Part shown: piece by piece, positions 9,218 to 17,714 of the stretch
How the letters are laid out: each line of letters begins with the position of its first letter
Position numbering within the stretch: the stretch's first letter is position 1
Assembly (NCBI GenBank): GCA_034505955.1
Contig: JAPDQK010000006.1
Span: forward strand, 1 to 64,000
Direction of reading: 5' to 3'
DNA length: 64,000 bases
DNA from: Zhuqueibacter pondensis
GTDB taxonomy: Bacteria; Zhuqueibacterota; Zhuqueibacteria; Zhuqueibacterales; Zhuqueibacteraceae
Made by a program: the position numbers and the translations under genes
The notes under the pieces: model-generated
The model's database searches: none
The model's input: only the letters and a program-made list of their open reading frames with translations
What the model was told of the DNA's origin: nothing

Positions 9218-11488
9218 ATGTATATAGAAACCGAAGAACTGGTGCCTCAGGCGCCTGTACGTCAAAAAAAATCCCGTGATCGGATTCGAAAGGCAGTCGA
9301 TCATTTGGCGACGGGTGTTGTTACCACCGGCGGATTGCTGGTGATTGCGAGCATTATTGGCCTGTTTGTTTTATTCGTGTTCGTCATTGCACCGCTCTGG
9401 CGGGATGCCAAAGTCACAGCCATCGCGCAGATGCCCGGTATACAACTTGGGATTGCACCAGATGCGCGCCTGCTGGCGATTGATTGCGATGAGTACCAAC
9501 AAATCGGGTTGCTGCTGACCACTGATGGCGTTGTGCAATTTTATGACATTCCAACCGCCCAACCCAAAGAGCGGTTCAGGCTGCCACTACCGGCCGGCGC
9601 CACTTTGACCAACGCACAGCTTTCCCCGAATGGCCAAAGTCTCGCTGCCGGCATGTGCACGGGTGCAATAGTCTTTGCAGAGCTCAATTATCACCACACG
9701 CTTGATGGATCACAACGCGCATACAGCCCTGCGGTTACCATGGTTGAATCCTTGCAATTGGACAGCCTGGGTCAGCCGTTGGAGCATTTGGCCGTTGCGG
9801 GCTCTCCAAACGCAAACTTGATCGCAGTTGCCATCACGGCGGATCGGCGTCTGGTGCTTTACACCCGCACGGTTGAGACTTCTCTTTTTGGCGCTGGCGA
9901 GGCGCTCGTCTCTCAGCCTGTGGTTGCACAGCTTGCCGCCTCGCCAACTGCACTGGCCATCGAACAATCCCTCGGCAGTTTCTACGTCGGGCTCGAGAAT
10001 GGCGCGTTGTTGAAATATGACTTGCAAGAACCAAGTTCCCCACGCCTGGTGGAAAACGTGCAAGCTGCCAATGCCGCCATCACGACCCTCGGTTTTCTGA
10101 TTGGTGAACGGTCATTGGTCGTCGGTGATGCACAGGGCGGGGTGAATGTCTGGTTCGAAAGTTTTGACGAGAATGGTCTCGGCCCACGACAATTGCGAAA
10201 AGCGCACACGTTGGCCGGACACCGCACCGCAGTTCGTGCTTTCGCGCCCTCCCAACGCAATCGCACATTTCTTACCGGCAGCGAAGATGGTGAGATTATT
10301 TTACATTTTGCCACCAACCAACGGGTGCTCTATCGCTCCAAGTTGCCCGGAGCGTCTGTCAGGTTTATTGAGCTGGCGCCCAAAGCTGATGGTGCCCTTG
10401 TCGTCGATGCGCAACAACAAATTTTGCATTTATCCATCGACAATCCGCATCCCGAAGCCAATTGGCGCGCGTTCTTCGGAAAAATTTGGTACGAAGGTTA
10501 CGGCAAGCCGGATTACGTTTGGCAATCCAGCAGCGGCACCGATGATTTCGAGGCCAAGCTGAGTCTCATCCCTTTGATTTTCGGCACATTGAAGGGAACC
10601 TTTTACGCCTTGCTTTTTGCGCTGCCCATTGGTGTGCTATCCGCGCTCTATGTTTCGCAATTTATGCATCCCAAGCTGCGCGGCATGGTGAAACCAACGA
10701 TGGAAATCATGGCGGCATTGCCCTCGGTAGTGCTTGGATTCATTGCCGGCTTGTGGCTGGCGCCACGAGTGCAGCCGGTCGTACCAGGAATTTTAATGAT
10801 GCTGGTCGCCATTCCCCTCGTTGCATTGCTCTTCGGCTGGCTGTGGCAGAAAATGCCCAAACAGTGGACACAGCGCCTGACCTCCGGTGCGGAAATTTTC
10901 CTTCTCGTTCCCGTCATTGTGCTTGCCGGCTGGATGTGCATCTCGGCAAGCGCGACCATCGAGCACGTGTTGTTTGGCGGTGACTTTCGGCAATGGCTGC
11001 TGGATACCTTTAGATTGAGCTACGATCAACGCAACGCGTTTGTTGTGGGCTTGGTCATGGGATTTGCCGTGGTACCGATCATTTTCACGATTTCTGAAGA
11101 TGCGCTATCAAGCGTTCCTGCGAGCTTGACCGCTGCCTCGTTGGCGCTCGGGGCCACGCGCTGGCAAACGGCGGTGCACGTGATTTTGCCGAGCGCAAGC
11201 CCGGGCATTTTCTCGGCCGCAATGGTTGGATTTGGCCGCGCCGTCGGCGAAACGATGATTGTGCTGATGGCCACCGGTAACACACCGGTCATGGATTGGA
11301 ATATTTTCAATGGCTTCCGCACGCTCTCGGCAACTATTGCCGTGGAAATTCCGGAAGCGCCAGTGGCCGGCACGCTCTATCGAACGTTGTTTCTCGCGGC
11401 GCTGCTGCTGTTCATCATGACCTTCATTGTCAACACTGCGGCCGAAGTGATCCGGCAACGCATGCGGCTGAAGTACCAGCGACAATGA
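9218..11488 (+). CDS. pstC: Phosphate ABC transporter permease PstC, long form with periplasmic domain
   Basis: A 756-aa inner-membrane protein, much longer than the ~300-aa classic PstC. After a cytoplasmic N-terminus there is one membrane segment (about residues 37-60), then about 370 residues of repeats that look like a WD40/beta-propeller (I-A-P-D-A-R-L-L-A-I and L-S-P-N-G-Q-S-L-A-A), then the five-segment permease core. The core holds the ABC-coupling EAA-type motif A-S-L-A-L-G-A-T-R-W-Q-T-A. Long PstC/PstA pairs of this sort are known in several Gram-negative groups. It forms the channel with PstA. Few bases separate the start from AAGG, so translation may be weak. Confidence 0.88.
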   Translation: MYIETEELVPQAPVRQKKSRDRIRKAVDHLATGVVTTGGLLVIASIIGLFVLFVFVIAPLWRDAKVTAIAQMPGIQLGIAPDARLLAIDCDEYQQIGLLLTTDGVVQFYDIPTAQPKERFRLPLPAGATLTNAQLSPNGQSLAAGMCTGAIVFAELNYHHTLDGSQRAYSPAVTMVESLQLDSLGQPLEHLAVAGSPNANLIAVAITADRRLVLYTRTVETSLFGAGEALVSQPVVAQLAASPTALAIEQSLGSFYVGLENGALLKYDLQEPSSPRLVENVQAANAAITTLGFLIGERSLVVGDAQGGVNVWFESFDENGLGPRQLRKAHTLAGHRTAVRAFAPSQRNRTFLTGSEDGEIILHFATNQRVLYRSKLPGASVRFIELAPKADGALVVDAQQQILHLSIDNPHPEANWRAFFGKIWYEGYGKPDYVWQSSSGTDDFEAKLSLIPLIFGTLKGTFYALLFALPIGVLSALYVSQFMHPKLRGMVKPTMEIMAALPSVVLGFIAGLWLAPRVQPVVPGILMMLVAIPLVALLFGWLWQKMPKQWTQRLTSGAEIFLLVPVIVLAGWMCISASATIEHVLFGGDFRQWLLDTFRLSYDQRNAFVVGLVMGFAVVPIIFTISEDALSSVPASLTAASLALGATRWQTAVHVILPSASPGIFSAAMVGFGRAVGETMIVLMATGNTPVMDWNIFNGFRTLSATIAVEIPEAPVAGTLYRTLFLAALLLFIMTFIVNTAAEVIRQRMRLKYQRQ

Positions 11489-11520
11489 TGAATTGTAGCA
11501 GTTCACCACCCCTTTTGAAA

Positions 11521-11638
11521 TGTCATTCTGGAAGACTGCGTCCATAGGAATCTTTTTTGGTACTAGGTAAGATTCTAAAATTGAAATCTTACTTAATGCG
11601 TAAAAAGATTCCCCGCGGGCGTAGCCTGCGGAATGACA
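11521..11638. repeat. Dispersed intergenic repeat, copy 2
   Basis: It begins TGTCATTCTGGAAGACTGCG and ends CGTAGCCTGCGGAATGACA. The last 34 bases are nearly identical to the end of copy 1 at 8035-8127. It lies between pstC and pstA. The 11489-11785 gap holds no other gene. Confidence 0.7.
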
Positions 11639-11756
11639 CCATTAGTGAGGATGGTGAACTGTTACGATGAATTTTTGTACTGCTGCCTTCAGGCATGGCA
11701 ATTTTTTGTATTAATAGATTTTTAACAAATTAACATGCTTTCAAATTTCAAACATT

Positions 11757-11785
11757 CAGCGCCTAAAGGCGCTACTACAAACAAA
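11757..11785. repeat. Short repeat GCGCCTAAAGGCGCTACTACAAAC
   Basis: A palindromic GCGCC-TAAA-GGCGC core followed by TACTACAAAC lies directly before the likely pstA start. A variant (CGCCCAAAGGCGTCACTACAAACG) occurs at 14396-14419 before phoU. Because it is a repeat, the open frame that runs through it from 11735 is probably not part of PstA. Confidence 0.5.
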
Positions 11786-13399
11786 ATGCAATCTTTTTGG
11801 AAAAGTGGCAACGCCTTCATCTGGCTCACCGGAGTGGCAGCGGTGATCGGCCTGCTCATGATCGGCGGATTGATCGTGCTGATTCTCAGGAATGGCCTTG
11901 GCATTTTCTGGCCGGATCGGATTGAAGAATTGACGTTGAAAGACGGCAGTAAAGTTCTGGGAGAAATTTGGAATCGGGAGGAAATTCCCCAGGCGGCGCA
12001 GCCAACGAGTCGGGTGCGCATGAAAATCGGCAATCGCGATTTCTACGGTTTGGATTTTCGCTGGATCAACGAAGCGGATATCGAAGCGCGGCGCTACCCG
12101 GATTCGGTGTTTGTGCTCGAGCGACAAGCGTGGGGAAATTTCTTTGGTTATGCCATTGCGTTGTCGCAATCCGGGCAAACCATCGCCAAAGGCTCGCGCC
12201 AAATAGCGGCAGCCTTGCCGAAACACCTGGCACAAGCCGGACGCCTCCTGAAGCAAATCAATCACCTCGAGAAAAAGGTGATCGGCGACATCAACTACGA
12301 CATCGAGCAACACCGTCTGGCCATCAAAGGCTTGAATTTGCGCACGCATGACCTCGATCGTTCCTCTCAAATTCAAGAAATAGAAATGGCAATCGCCGCA
12401 CTGCAGGATGAGTACAATCGGCATGAAGATCACCTCGAGCACTTACGCGAACAGGGCAACACCTATCAATTGACGATTCAAACGGTCGATGGCCAGACCA
12501 AAACGATTTCATTGCTCGAAATCGTTCGTGCCTTTCAGCCCAATCAGATGTCGTGGCGTGACAGAGCCGGCCTTTATCTCTCGCGTACCTGGGAATTTTT
12601 GACGAGCGAACCGCGCGAAGCCAACATGGAAGGCGGCGTGTTTCCGGCAATTTTTGGCACGGTCATGATGGTGCTGCTGATGAGCCTGGCGGTGGTGCCG
12701 TTCGGCGTATTGACGGCAATCTATATGCGCGAATATGCCAAACAGGGTCCTTTGGTTCGGGCGGTGCGCATCGCGGTGAATAATCTGGCCGGTGTTCCTT
12801 CCATCGTATTTGGCATCTTTGGTTTGGGCTTTTTTATCTACACCATCGGCGGCACGATTGACAAACTGTTCTACCCCGAGGCTTTGCCGGCGCCGACGTA
12901 TGGCACCGGCGGCATCCTTTGGGCATCATTGACTCTGGCATTACTCACCGTGCCGGTCGTTATTGTTACCACCGAAGAGGGCCTCGCCGCGGTGCCCCGT
13001 GCGATGCGCGAAGCTTCGTTGGCACTCGGCGCAACCAAATTTGAAACCATCTGGCGCGTGCTTCTGCCCACGGCTTCACCGGCGATTCTGACCGGTCTCA
13101 TTTTGGCCATGGCCAGAGCCGCAGGAGAAGTGGCACCGCTGATGATTACCGGTGTGGTCAAGCTGGCGCCCTCGCTGCCGCTCGATGGTCACTTTCCATA
13201 TCTTCATCTGGAGCGCAAATTTATGCATCTCGGTTTTCACATTTATGACGTCGGTTTTCAATCACCGAATGTTGAAGCCTCCTTGCCGATGGTTTATGCG
13301 ACCACGCTCTTGCTCATCGTGATTGTCCTGACGTTGAATTTATCCGCCATCTTGTTGCGCAATCAACTGCGCCGGCGTTTTTCCGCAGGACAACTCTGA
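11786..13399 (+). CDS. pstA: Phosphate ABC transporter permease PstA, long form
   Basis: About 537 aa. One membrane segment near the N-terminus is followed by a soluble periplasmic region with an amphipathic, coiled-coil-like stretch (K-Q-I-N-H-L-E-K-K-V through D-E-Y-N-R-H-E-D-H-L). The permease core then shows A-S-L-A-L-G-A-T-K-F-E-T-I, the loop that contacts PstB. With PstC it forms the phosphate channel. The frame is open from an ATG at 11735, but that part is made of a short intergenic repeat. The ATG at 11786, just before Q-S-F-W-K-S, is preferred, though neither start has a clear ribosome site. Confidence 0.85.
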   Translation: MQSFWKSGNAFIWLTGVAAVIGLLMIGGLIVLILRNGLGIFWPDRIEELTLKDGSKVLGEIWNREEIPQAAQPTSRVRMKIGNRDFYGLDFRWINEADIEARRYPDSVFVLERQAWGNFFGYAIALSQSGQTIAKGSRQIAAALPKHLAQAGRLLKQINHLEKKVIGDINYDIEQHRLAIKGLNLRTHDLDRSSQIQEIEMAIAALQDEYNRHEDHLEHLREQGNTYQLTIQTVDGQTKTISLLEIVRAFQPNQMSWRDRAGLYLSRTWEFLTSEPREANMEGGVFPAIFGTVMMVLLMSLAVVPFGVLTAIYMREYAKQGPLVRAVRIAVNNLAGVPSIVFGIFGLGFFIYTIGGTIDKLFYPEALPAPTYGTGGILWASLTLALLTVPVVIVTTEEGLAAVPRAMREASLALGATKFETIWRVLLPTASPAILTGLILAMARAAGEVAPLMITGVVKLAPSLPLDGHFPYLHLERKFMHLGFHIYDVGFQSPNVEASLPMVYATTLLLIVIVLTLNLSAILLRNQLRRRFSAGQL

Positions 13400-13430
13400 G
13401 GCAAAGCCTTTATCTATTCGGAGAAAAATC

Positions 13431-14318
13431 ATGACAACTGAAGCAGCGATGACAATTTCCCCCAAAAACAGGAAACCCGAGGTGATGAGGATAACCGAAT
13501 GGTCCGGCAATCATCATCCGGAAAACCTGCAAGCGCTGCAGGATAAAATCACAGAAACGAACACCTCAACAGCGATTGCCATCCGGGCGCTCAATTTTTA
13601 TTATGGCACGGCGCGCGCCCTGGTTGATATTTCGCTGGACATCCCCAAAAACGAAATCACCGCCTTTATCGGCCCTTCCGGCTGCGGCAAATCGACCTTG
13701 CTGCGCTGCATCAACCGCCTCAACGATTTGATTGAGGGTGCGCGAGTCGAAGGGCGAATCGAGGTTCAAGGTCAAGACATTTACAGCCCCAGTGTTGATG
13801 TCATCAACTTGCGCAAAAATATCGGCATGGTGTTTCAAAAGTCCAATCCATTCCCCAAGTCGATCTATGAGAACGTGGCGTACGGTCCACGGATTGCCGG
13901 CGTCCGCAAGCGCACCGAATTGAACGAAATCGTTGAACGCAGCTTGCGCAGCGCGGCCTTGTGGGATGAAGTCAAGGATCGTCTGAATGCCAGCGCGCTG
14001 GGCCTTTCCGGTGGTCAGCAACAGCGGCTGTGCATCGCCCGCGCCATCGCGGTGCAACCCCAAATTATTCTGATGGATGAGCCATGCTCGGCGCTCGATC
14101 CGATCGCCACCGCAAAAATTGAAGAATTGATGTTGGAATTAAAGAAAAATTATACTATCGTTATCGTAACCCACAACATGCAACAGGCAGCACGAGTTTC
14201 CGAGTACACCGCTTTTCTCTGGCTTGGGAAACTCATTGAATATGATCACACGAACAAGATTTTCACCAATCCGGCGAAAAAACTCACCGAGGATTACATC
14301 ACCGGACGGTTCGGATAA
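13431..14318 (+). CDS. pstB: Phosphate ABC transporter ATP-binding protein PstB
   Basis: A 295-aa ATPase with Walker A G-P-S-G-C-G-K-S-T, Q-loop V-F-Q-K-S-N-P-F-P, signature L-S-G-G-Q-Q-Q-R and Walker B I-I-L-M-D-E-P. The switch histidine is in I-V-T-H-N-M-Q-Q. The N-P-F-P after the Q-loop is typical of PstB. An N-terminal extension of about 45 residues is longer than in the classic enzyme. It powers phosphate import through PstCA. GGAG lies before the ATG, 31 bases after pstA. Confidence 0.93.
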   Translation: MTTEAAMTISPKNRKPEVMRITEWSGNHHPENLQALQDKITETNTSTAIAIRALNFYYGTARALVDISLDIPKNEITAFIGPSGCGKSTLLRCINRLNDLIEGARVEGRIEVQGQDIYSPSVDVINLRKNIGMVFQKSNPFPKSIYENVAYGPRIAGVRKRTELNEIVERSLRSAALWDEVKDRLNASALGLSGGQQQRLCIARAIAVQPQIILMDEPCSALDPIATAKIEELMLELKKNYTIVIVTHNMQQAARVSEYTAFLWLGKLIEYDHTNKIFTNPAKKLTEDYITGRFG

Positions 14319-14437
14319 TGCGTTCGCAGTATTTATGGCCGTAGAGAATTTTCAATCCAGCAAGACACTGTTGCATGTTGACTCAAACTCCCCACGCCCA
14401 AAGGCGTCACTACAAACGTTAATGAGAAATCAAAACC

Positions 14438-15127
14438 ATGCATCGCCATTTTGAAGACGAATTATCGGAACTGCGCAGCGAGCTGTTGTACATGGCCTCG
14501 CTCGCGGAGAAGGCCGTGGTATTCTCCGTGGACTCATTGAAAAACCGTGATGCGGCACTGGCGCAGAAAATCATTGATGATGATGCGCAAATCAATCAGC
14601 TCGAAGTGAAGATCGACGACCTGTGTGTTGAATTGATTGCCCGCATTCAGCCCATGGCCAGCGATTTGCGTTTTGTCACTTTTGCCATGCGCATCAACAG
14701 TGACCTCGAGCGCATTGGTGACCATGCCGTCAATATCGCGCAGCACACGCTGGAATTGCTCAAAGAGCCGGAGTTGAAGCCGCTCATCGACATCCCGCGC
14801 ATGGCATCGCTGGCGCAAGGCATGGTGAAATCGGCTCTCGATGCGTTCGTGCACGGCGATGTGCCGCAAGCCATTGCCGTTTGTAAAAGCGACGACGAAG
14901 TCGATGCGCTGGAAGATCAGGTCCTCCGTGAATTGATCACATACATGTCAAATGATCCGCGCACGATCTCCCGCGCCATTCATCTGATCATGATTGCCAA
15001 AAATCTCGAGCGCGTGGCCGATCTCGCCACAAACGTGGCTGAAGAGGTCGTCTTCATGGTGGAAGCACGAAGCATCAAGCATCATCTCGGCAAAGAGGAT
15101 GTGCATGAGAGTGGAATAAAGAACTGA
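14438..15127 (+). CDS. phoU: Phosphate signalling protein PhoU
   Basis: A 229-aa all-helical protein with the two tandem three-helix repeats of PhoU, each holding the metal-binding pattern E/D-x-x-x-D (A-M-R-I-N-S-D-L-E-R-I-G-D-H and I-M-I-A-K-N-L-E-R-V-A-D-L). PhoU links Pst transport to the PhoR sensor kinase and turns the Pho response off when phosphate is plentiful. It is the last gene of the pst run. No phoR or phoB is present in the window, so that part of the circuit lies elsewhere. Confidence 0.92.
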   Translation: MHRHFEDELSELRSELLYMASLAEKAVVFSVDSLKNRDAALAQKIIDDDAQINQLEVKIDDLCVELIARIQPMASDLRFVTFAMRINSDLERIGDHAVNIAQHTLELLKEPELKPLIDIPRMASLAQGMVKSALDAFVHGDVPQAIAVCKSDDEVDALEDQVLRELITYMSNDPRTISRAIHLIMIAKNLERVADLATNVAEEVVFMVEARSIKHHLGKEDVHESGIKN

Positions 15128-15285
15128 AATCATTGGTTCACCCGGTTCCACTTTTCTCATACGCGTTGTTTGACTTTGGCTGAAATCAACGACACGCATT
15201 GCCCCATCTGAATCTGGCCCCACCCAGATCGGCCCTGCACTCCATGCCCGGCATGACTGTCTTTCCAATTTTCCAAACGCCTCCA

Positions 15286-15400
15286 TTAACCCCGATAATT
15301 CATGAGCCACATTTTCAGGCTTGAGCCAACCCCGTGAGATAATAAGCGTAACAGTATGTCACGGGGTCGATTTACGCACCGCGTGAATTATCGGGGTTAA
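15286..15400 (-). mobile_element. MITE-like element, copy 1
   Basis: About 115 bp bounded by TTAACCCCGATAATTCA and its exact inverse TGAATTATCGGGGTTAA. Inside is a second palindrome, CCCCGTGAGATAATAAG...TCACGGGG. It carries no gene. Three further copies are at 37606, 43327 and 56060; this one is inverted relative to the 37606 and 43327 copies. It accounts for part of the 562-bp non-coding gap between phoU and the sigma factor gene. Confidence 0.85.
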
Positions 15401-15447
15401 GCATTTTATACGACAAGCCGAATCATGAATTAAATTCCAAAAAATCC

Positions 15448-15476
15448 TTGACTTCCTAAGAATTGTTTCGTATACT
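15448..15476 (+). promoter_or_regulatory. Sigma-70-type promoter before the ECF sigma gene
   Basis: TTGACT (15448-15453), exactly 17 bases, then TATACT (15471-15476). This is a near-consensus housekeeping promoter about 215 bp upstream of the sigma factor start. The long leader between them holds no clear gene. Confidence 0.65.
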
Positions 15477-15689
15477 ACGGCTGCGCGATGACAATTTTGT
15501 AAGATCCTCCCCGCTTATCCATTATTCTTTTCCCAAGCCGATTGTGCAGCCTGTAATCATTCGAAGAGTCCCCCGGGCTTGGTGGTCATGGCAAATCGAA
15601 CTGTTTTAGGCACGATTTTTTCCCATAATGAGCATTTGAACCAATCCAGCACGGATCCACGCCGGTAAACAACTTCAAGGTTATGACTT

Positions 15690-16382
15690 ATGCCGCTATC
15701 CTCGCAGGGAAAGGGGATTTCCGCAAAGACCAATATTGAATTGGTGCGTTTACTCGCAGACGAACCATGCCATGAGGGGGCCTGGCGGGAGTTTTTGCAT
15801 CGCTTTCATAAATATGTTGCCTTCACGATCTACAACGCATGCAAACAGCTCGACTATGGAGAGGGTATCGCCAAAGTTGAAGATTTGACCCAGGAGGTTT
15901 ATGTAAAACTGTTGAATAATAATTGTGAGCCACTTAAACGTTTTACCTCCTCATATGAAAATGCCATCCTGAAGTATCTTAAAATGATGGCCCTCAGAGC
16001 GGTGTATACCGACTTTGCGGCACGCAAGGCGCAGAAACGCCAGCCGGCCGGCGGAATCATCTCTCTTGATAAAACTGTTGATTGGACAATTGATGAAAAC
16101 AGGAAAATAGAATTGCTGGAGCTCCTGCCGGCGAATGATCTGAGAGAGACCGGCGAGCTGGTTGAAGAAATCCAGTTTTGTCTCGACAAGATTCTTCAGG
16201 GAAGCCGGCATGCACATCGCGACAAGCTGATTTTTGAATATTATCTTTATCATGGTTTCGAGCCGGAAGAGATTGCCTCGCAACTGGGATTCAATTTAAC
16301 CGTCAAAAGAGTGGAAAATCTCATTAGCGAAATCAAGCAAGCGATTCGTGTATGCTTGCGCGACAGGGGGATCACAGGATAA
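15690..16382 (+). CDS. ECF-type RNA polymerase sigma factor
   Basis: A 230-aa protein. Region 2 contains the core-binding D-L-T-Q-E-V-Y-V-K-L-L motif followed by the Y-L-K-M-M-A-L-R-A-V-Y-T-D-F segment that melts the -10 element. Region 4 is a helix-turn-helix with G-F-E-P-E-E-I-A-S-Q-L-G-F. It directs RNA polymerase to a small regulon. The zf-HC2 protein gene follows at 16593, the usual place for an anti-sigma factor. Two ECF-like promoters (16392 and 23831), one before each downstream unit, are probably its targets. The exact ECF class cannot be assigned here. Confidence 0.85.
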   Translation: MPLSSQGKGISAKTNIELVRLLADEPCHEGAWREFLHRFHKYVAFTIYNACKQLDYGEGIAKVEDLTQEVYVKLLNNNCEPLKRFTSSYENAILKYLKMMALRAVYTDFAARKAQKRQPAGGIISLDKTVDWTIDENRKIELLELLPANDLRETGELVEEIQFCLDKILQGSRHAHRDKLIFEYYLYHGFEPEEIASQLGFNLTVKRVENLISEIKQAIRVCLRDRGITG

Positions 16383-16391
16383 AAAAATTTT

Positions 16392-16419
16392 GGGAAAAAA
16401 TCCCGACTTTTGTGTCTAT
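16392..16419 (+). promoter_or_regulatory. ECF-like promoter GGGAAA-N16-GTCTAT, unit 1
   Basis: GGGAAA (16392-16397), 16 bases, GTCTAT (16414-16419). The same two hexamers with the same spacer are found at 23831-23858. GGGAA-type -35 and GTCTA-type -10 elements are usual for ECF sigma factors. It lies about 175 bp before the zf-HC2/TPR gene. Confidence 0.55.
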
Positions 16420-16592
16420 TATAATGGACTGTACAATGAAATAAACAGGCGAACAATCATCAAAATTCCTTATCCGAGGCAATCGATACATCAATGATGA
16501 GCATATGAAAATAAACCCCTACTGGTTACCTGGCAAAGTGGTGCATTGATGTCTGCAGGTTGCCCGATTTTCAAACTGAGGAGAGAATATTC

Positions 16593-17666
16593 ATGCCAGG
16601 CGAAAGGTTACCGATGGCTGATCGGGGCCGGGAGGGGGCGCAAACATGCATCAGCGACGACCTTCTTTTCAGATATTTGGATGGAGTCGCCACACCGGAT
16701 GAAGTACGTGCTGTTCAAAAGCATCTGAGCGAGTGTAAGTTCTGTTTCAACCTGGTGGCGGCGGTGGCCAAAGATTCACTTCATCATCCCAATGAAGCGG
16801 AGTGGAGGGAATTTGAAAAGACTGTCCCGCTGAACCCGGAAAAGCAGGTTGCTGGAATTTTGTCCCATGTTCATGAATTATTCCCAGCGGACAGCCGTAG
16901 CTTGAGCGAGGCAACAGAGAAAACGGTTACGTATAAACCAGTTGCGTCACCGCTGATGAGCATCTGGGAAAGCTTGCGGAAATGGTTCGAAACGCCGAAA
17001 CTGGCGCCGCGTTACGCCCTTGCTTTTGTCGTGCTGTTGGCCGTCATTGCCGGATCTTTCTGGGGCATTCGGTTTTACCAGACCTCCTATCGCCTCGAAC
17101 AGGCTAAACGTCTGCTTCGCGACAATTATCGAGTTTACATGGCCGATGCACCACGTCTATCCGGAGGTTATGAATCGACAGGCATCAGCACATTAATGGC
17201 GGCAGGCGAATCCCCTGCGACGCAGGTTACTTATCTTGATCGTGCTACTGCACTCGTCAAAACTGCCGGTGTACAATCCGTCGAGGCGCAGCAACTTCTG
17301 GCACAAATTCTCATCATCAAGAACAATTATGCCCAAGCTGATTCACTGCTCAAGCACATTCAACCTGAAGCAACGAAATCCGCAACCATCCTGAATGATC
17401 TGGGAGTTTTGTATTTTGCGCAAGGATCATGGGATACTGCGGCGCATTACTTCGAGGCGGCCATCACAACCGATCCGCAATTCCCCGAAGCCCGATACAA
17501 TCTGGCCCTGGCCAAAGCCAGATTGGGCGCAACTCTCGATGCCATTGCGATCCTGAATCAGTACCTCGATCTCGAAGCGAACGAAGGATGGCGCAATGCG
17601 GCCATGGCGTTTCGTGATAAACTGCTGCAGGAAGACAACGCAAAAAACGAGACGCCTCAAAAATAA
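16593..17666 (+). CDS. Membrane anti-sigma-like protein: zf-HC2 domain plus TPR
   Basis: About 357 aa. A putative zinc finger of the anti-sigma type lies near the N-terminus, with a cysteine in Q-T-C-I-S-D-D and the H-L-S-E-C-K-F-C cluster. One membrane segment follows (F-V-V-L-L-A-V-I-A-G-S-F). The rest, on the far side of the membrane, has TPR-like helices, with A-T-I-L-N-D-L-G-V-L-Y-F-A-Q-G-S-W-D as the clearest repeat. It probably holds the sigma factor at 15690 inactive and releases it on a periplasmic signal. GAGGAG lies nine bases before the ATG; an earlier in-frame ATG at 16560 lacks one. Confidence 0.8.
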   Translation: MPGERLPMADRGREGAQTCISDDLLFRYLDGVATPDEVRAVQKHLSECKFCFNLVAAVAKDSLHHPNEAEWREFEKTVPLNPEKQVAGILSHVHELFPADSRSLSEATEKTVTYKPVASPLMSIWESLRKWFETPKLAPRYALAFVVLLAVIAGSFWGIRFYQTSYRLEQAKRLLRDNYRVYMADAPRLSGGYESTGISTLMAAGESPATQVTYLDRATALVKTAGVQSVEAQQLLAQILIIKNNYAQADSLLKHIQPEATKSATILNDLGVLYFAQGSWDTAAHYFEAAITTDPQFPEARYNLALAKARLGATLDAIAILNQYLDLEANEGWRNAAMAFRDKLLQEDNAKNETPQK

Positions 17667-17714
17667 ATCAAAGATTGTTGATACCCACCATACCAAACGC
17701 TGTGGAGGGAGGCT

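Noticed and set aside
11735..11785. Extra 17 residues at the PstA N-terminus
   Set aside because: The bases belong to a short repeat also found before phoU, and there is no ribosome site.
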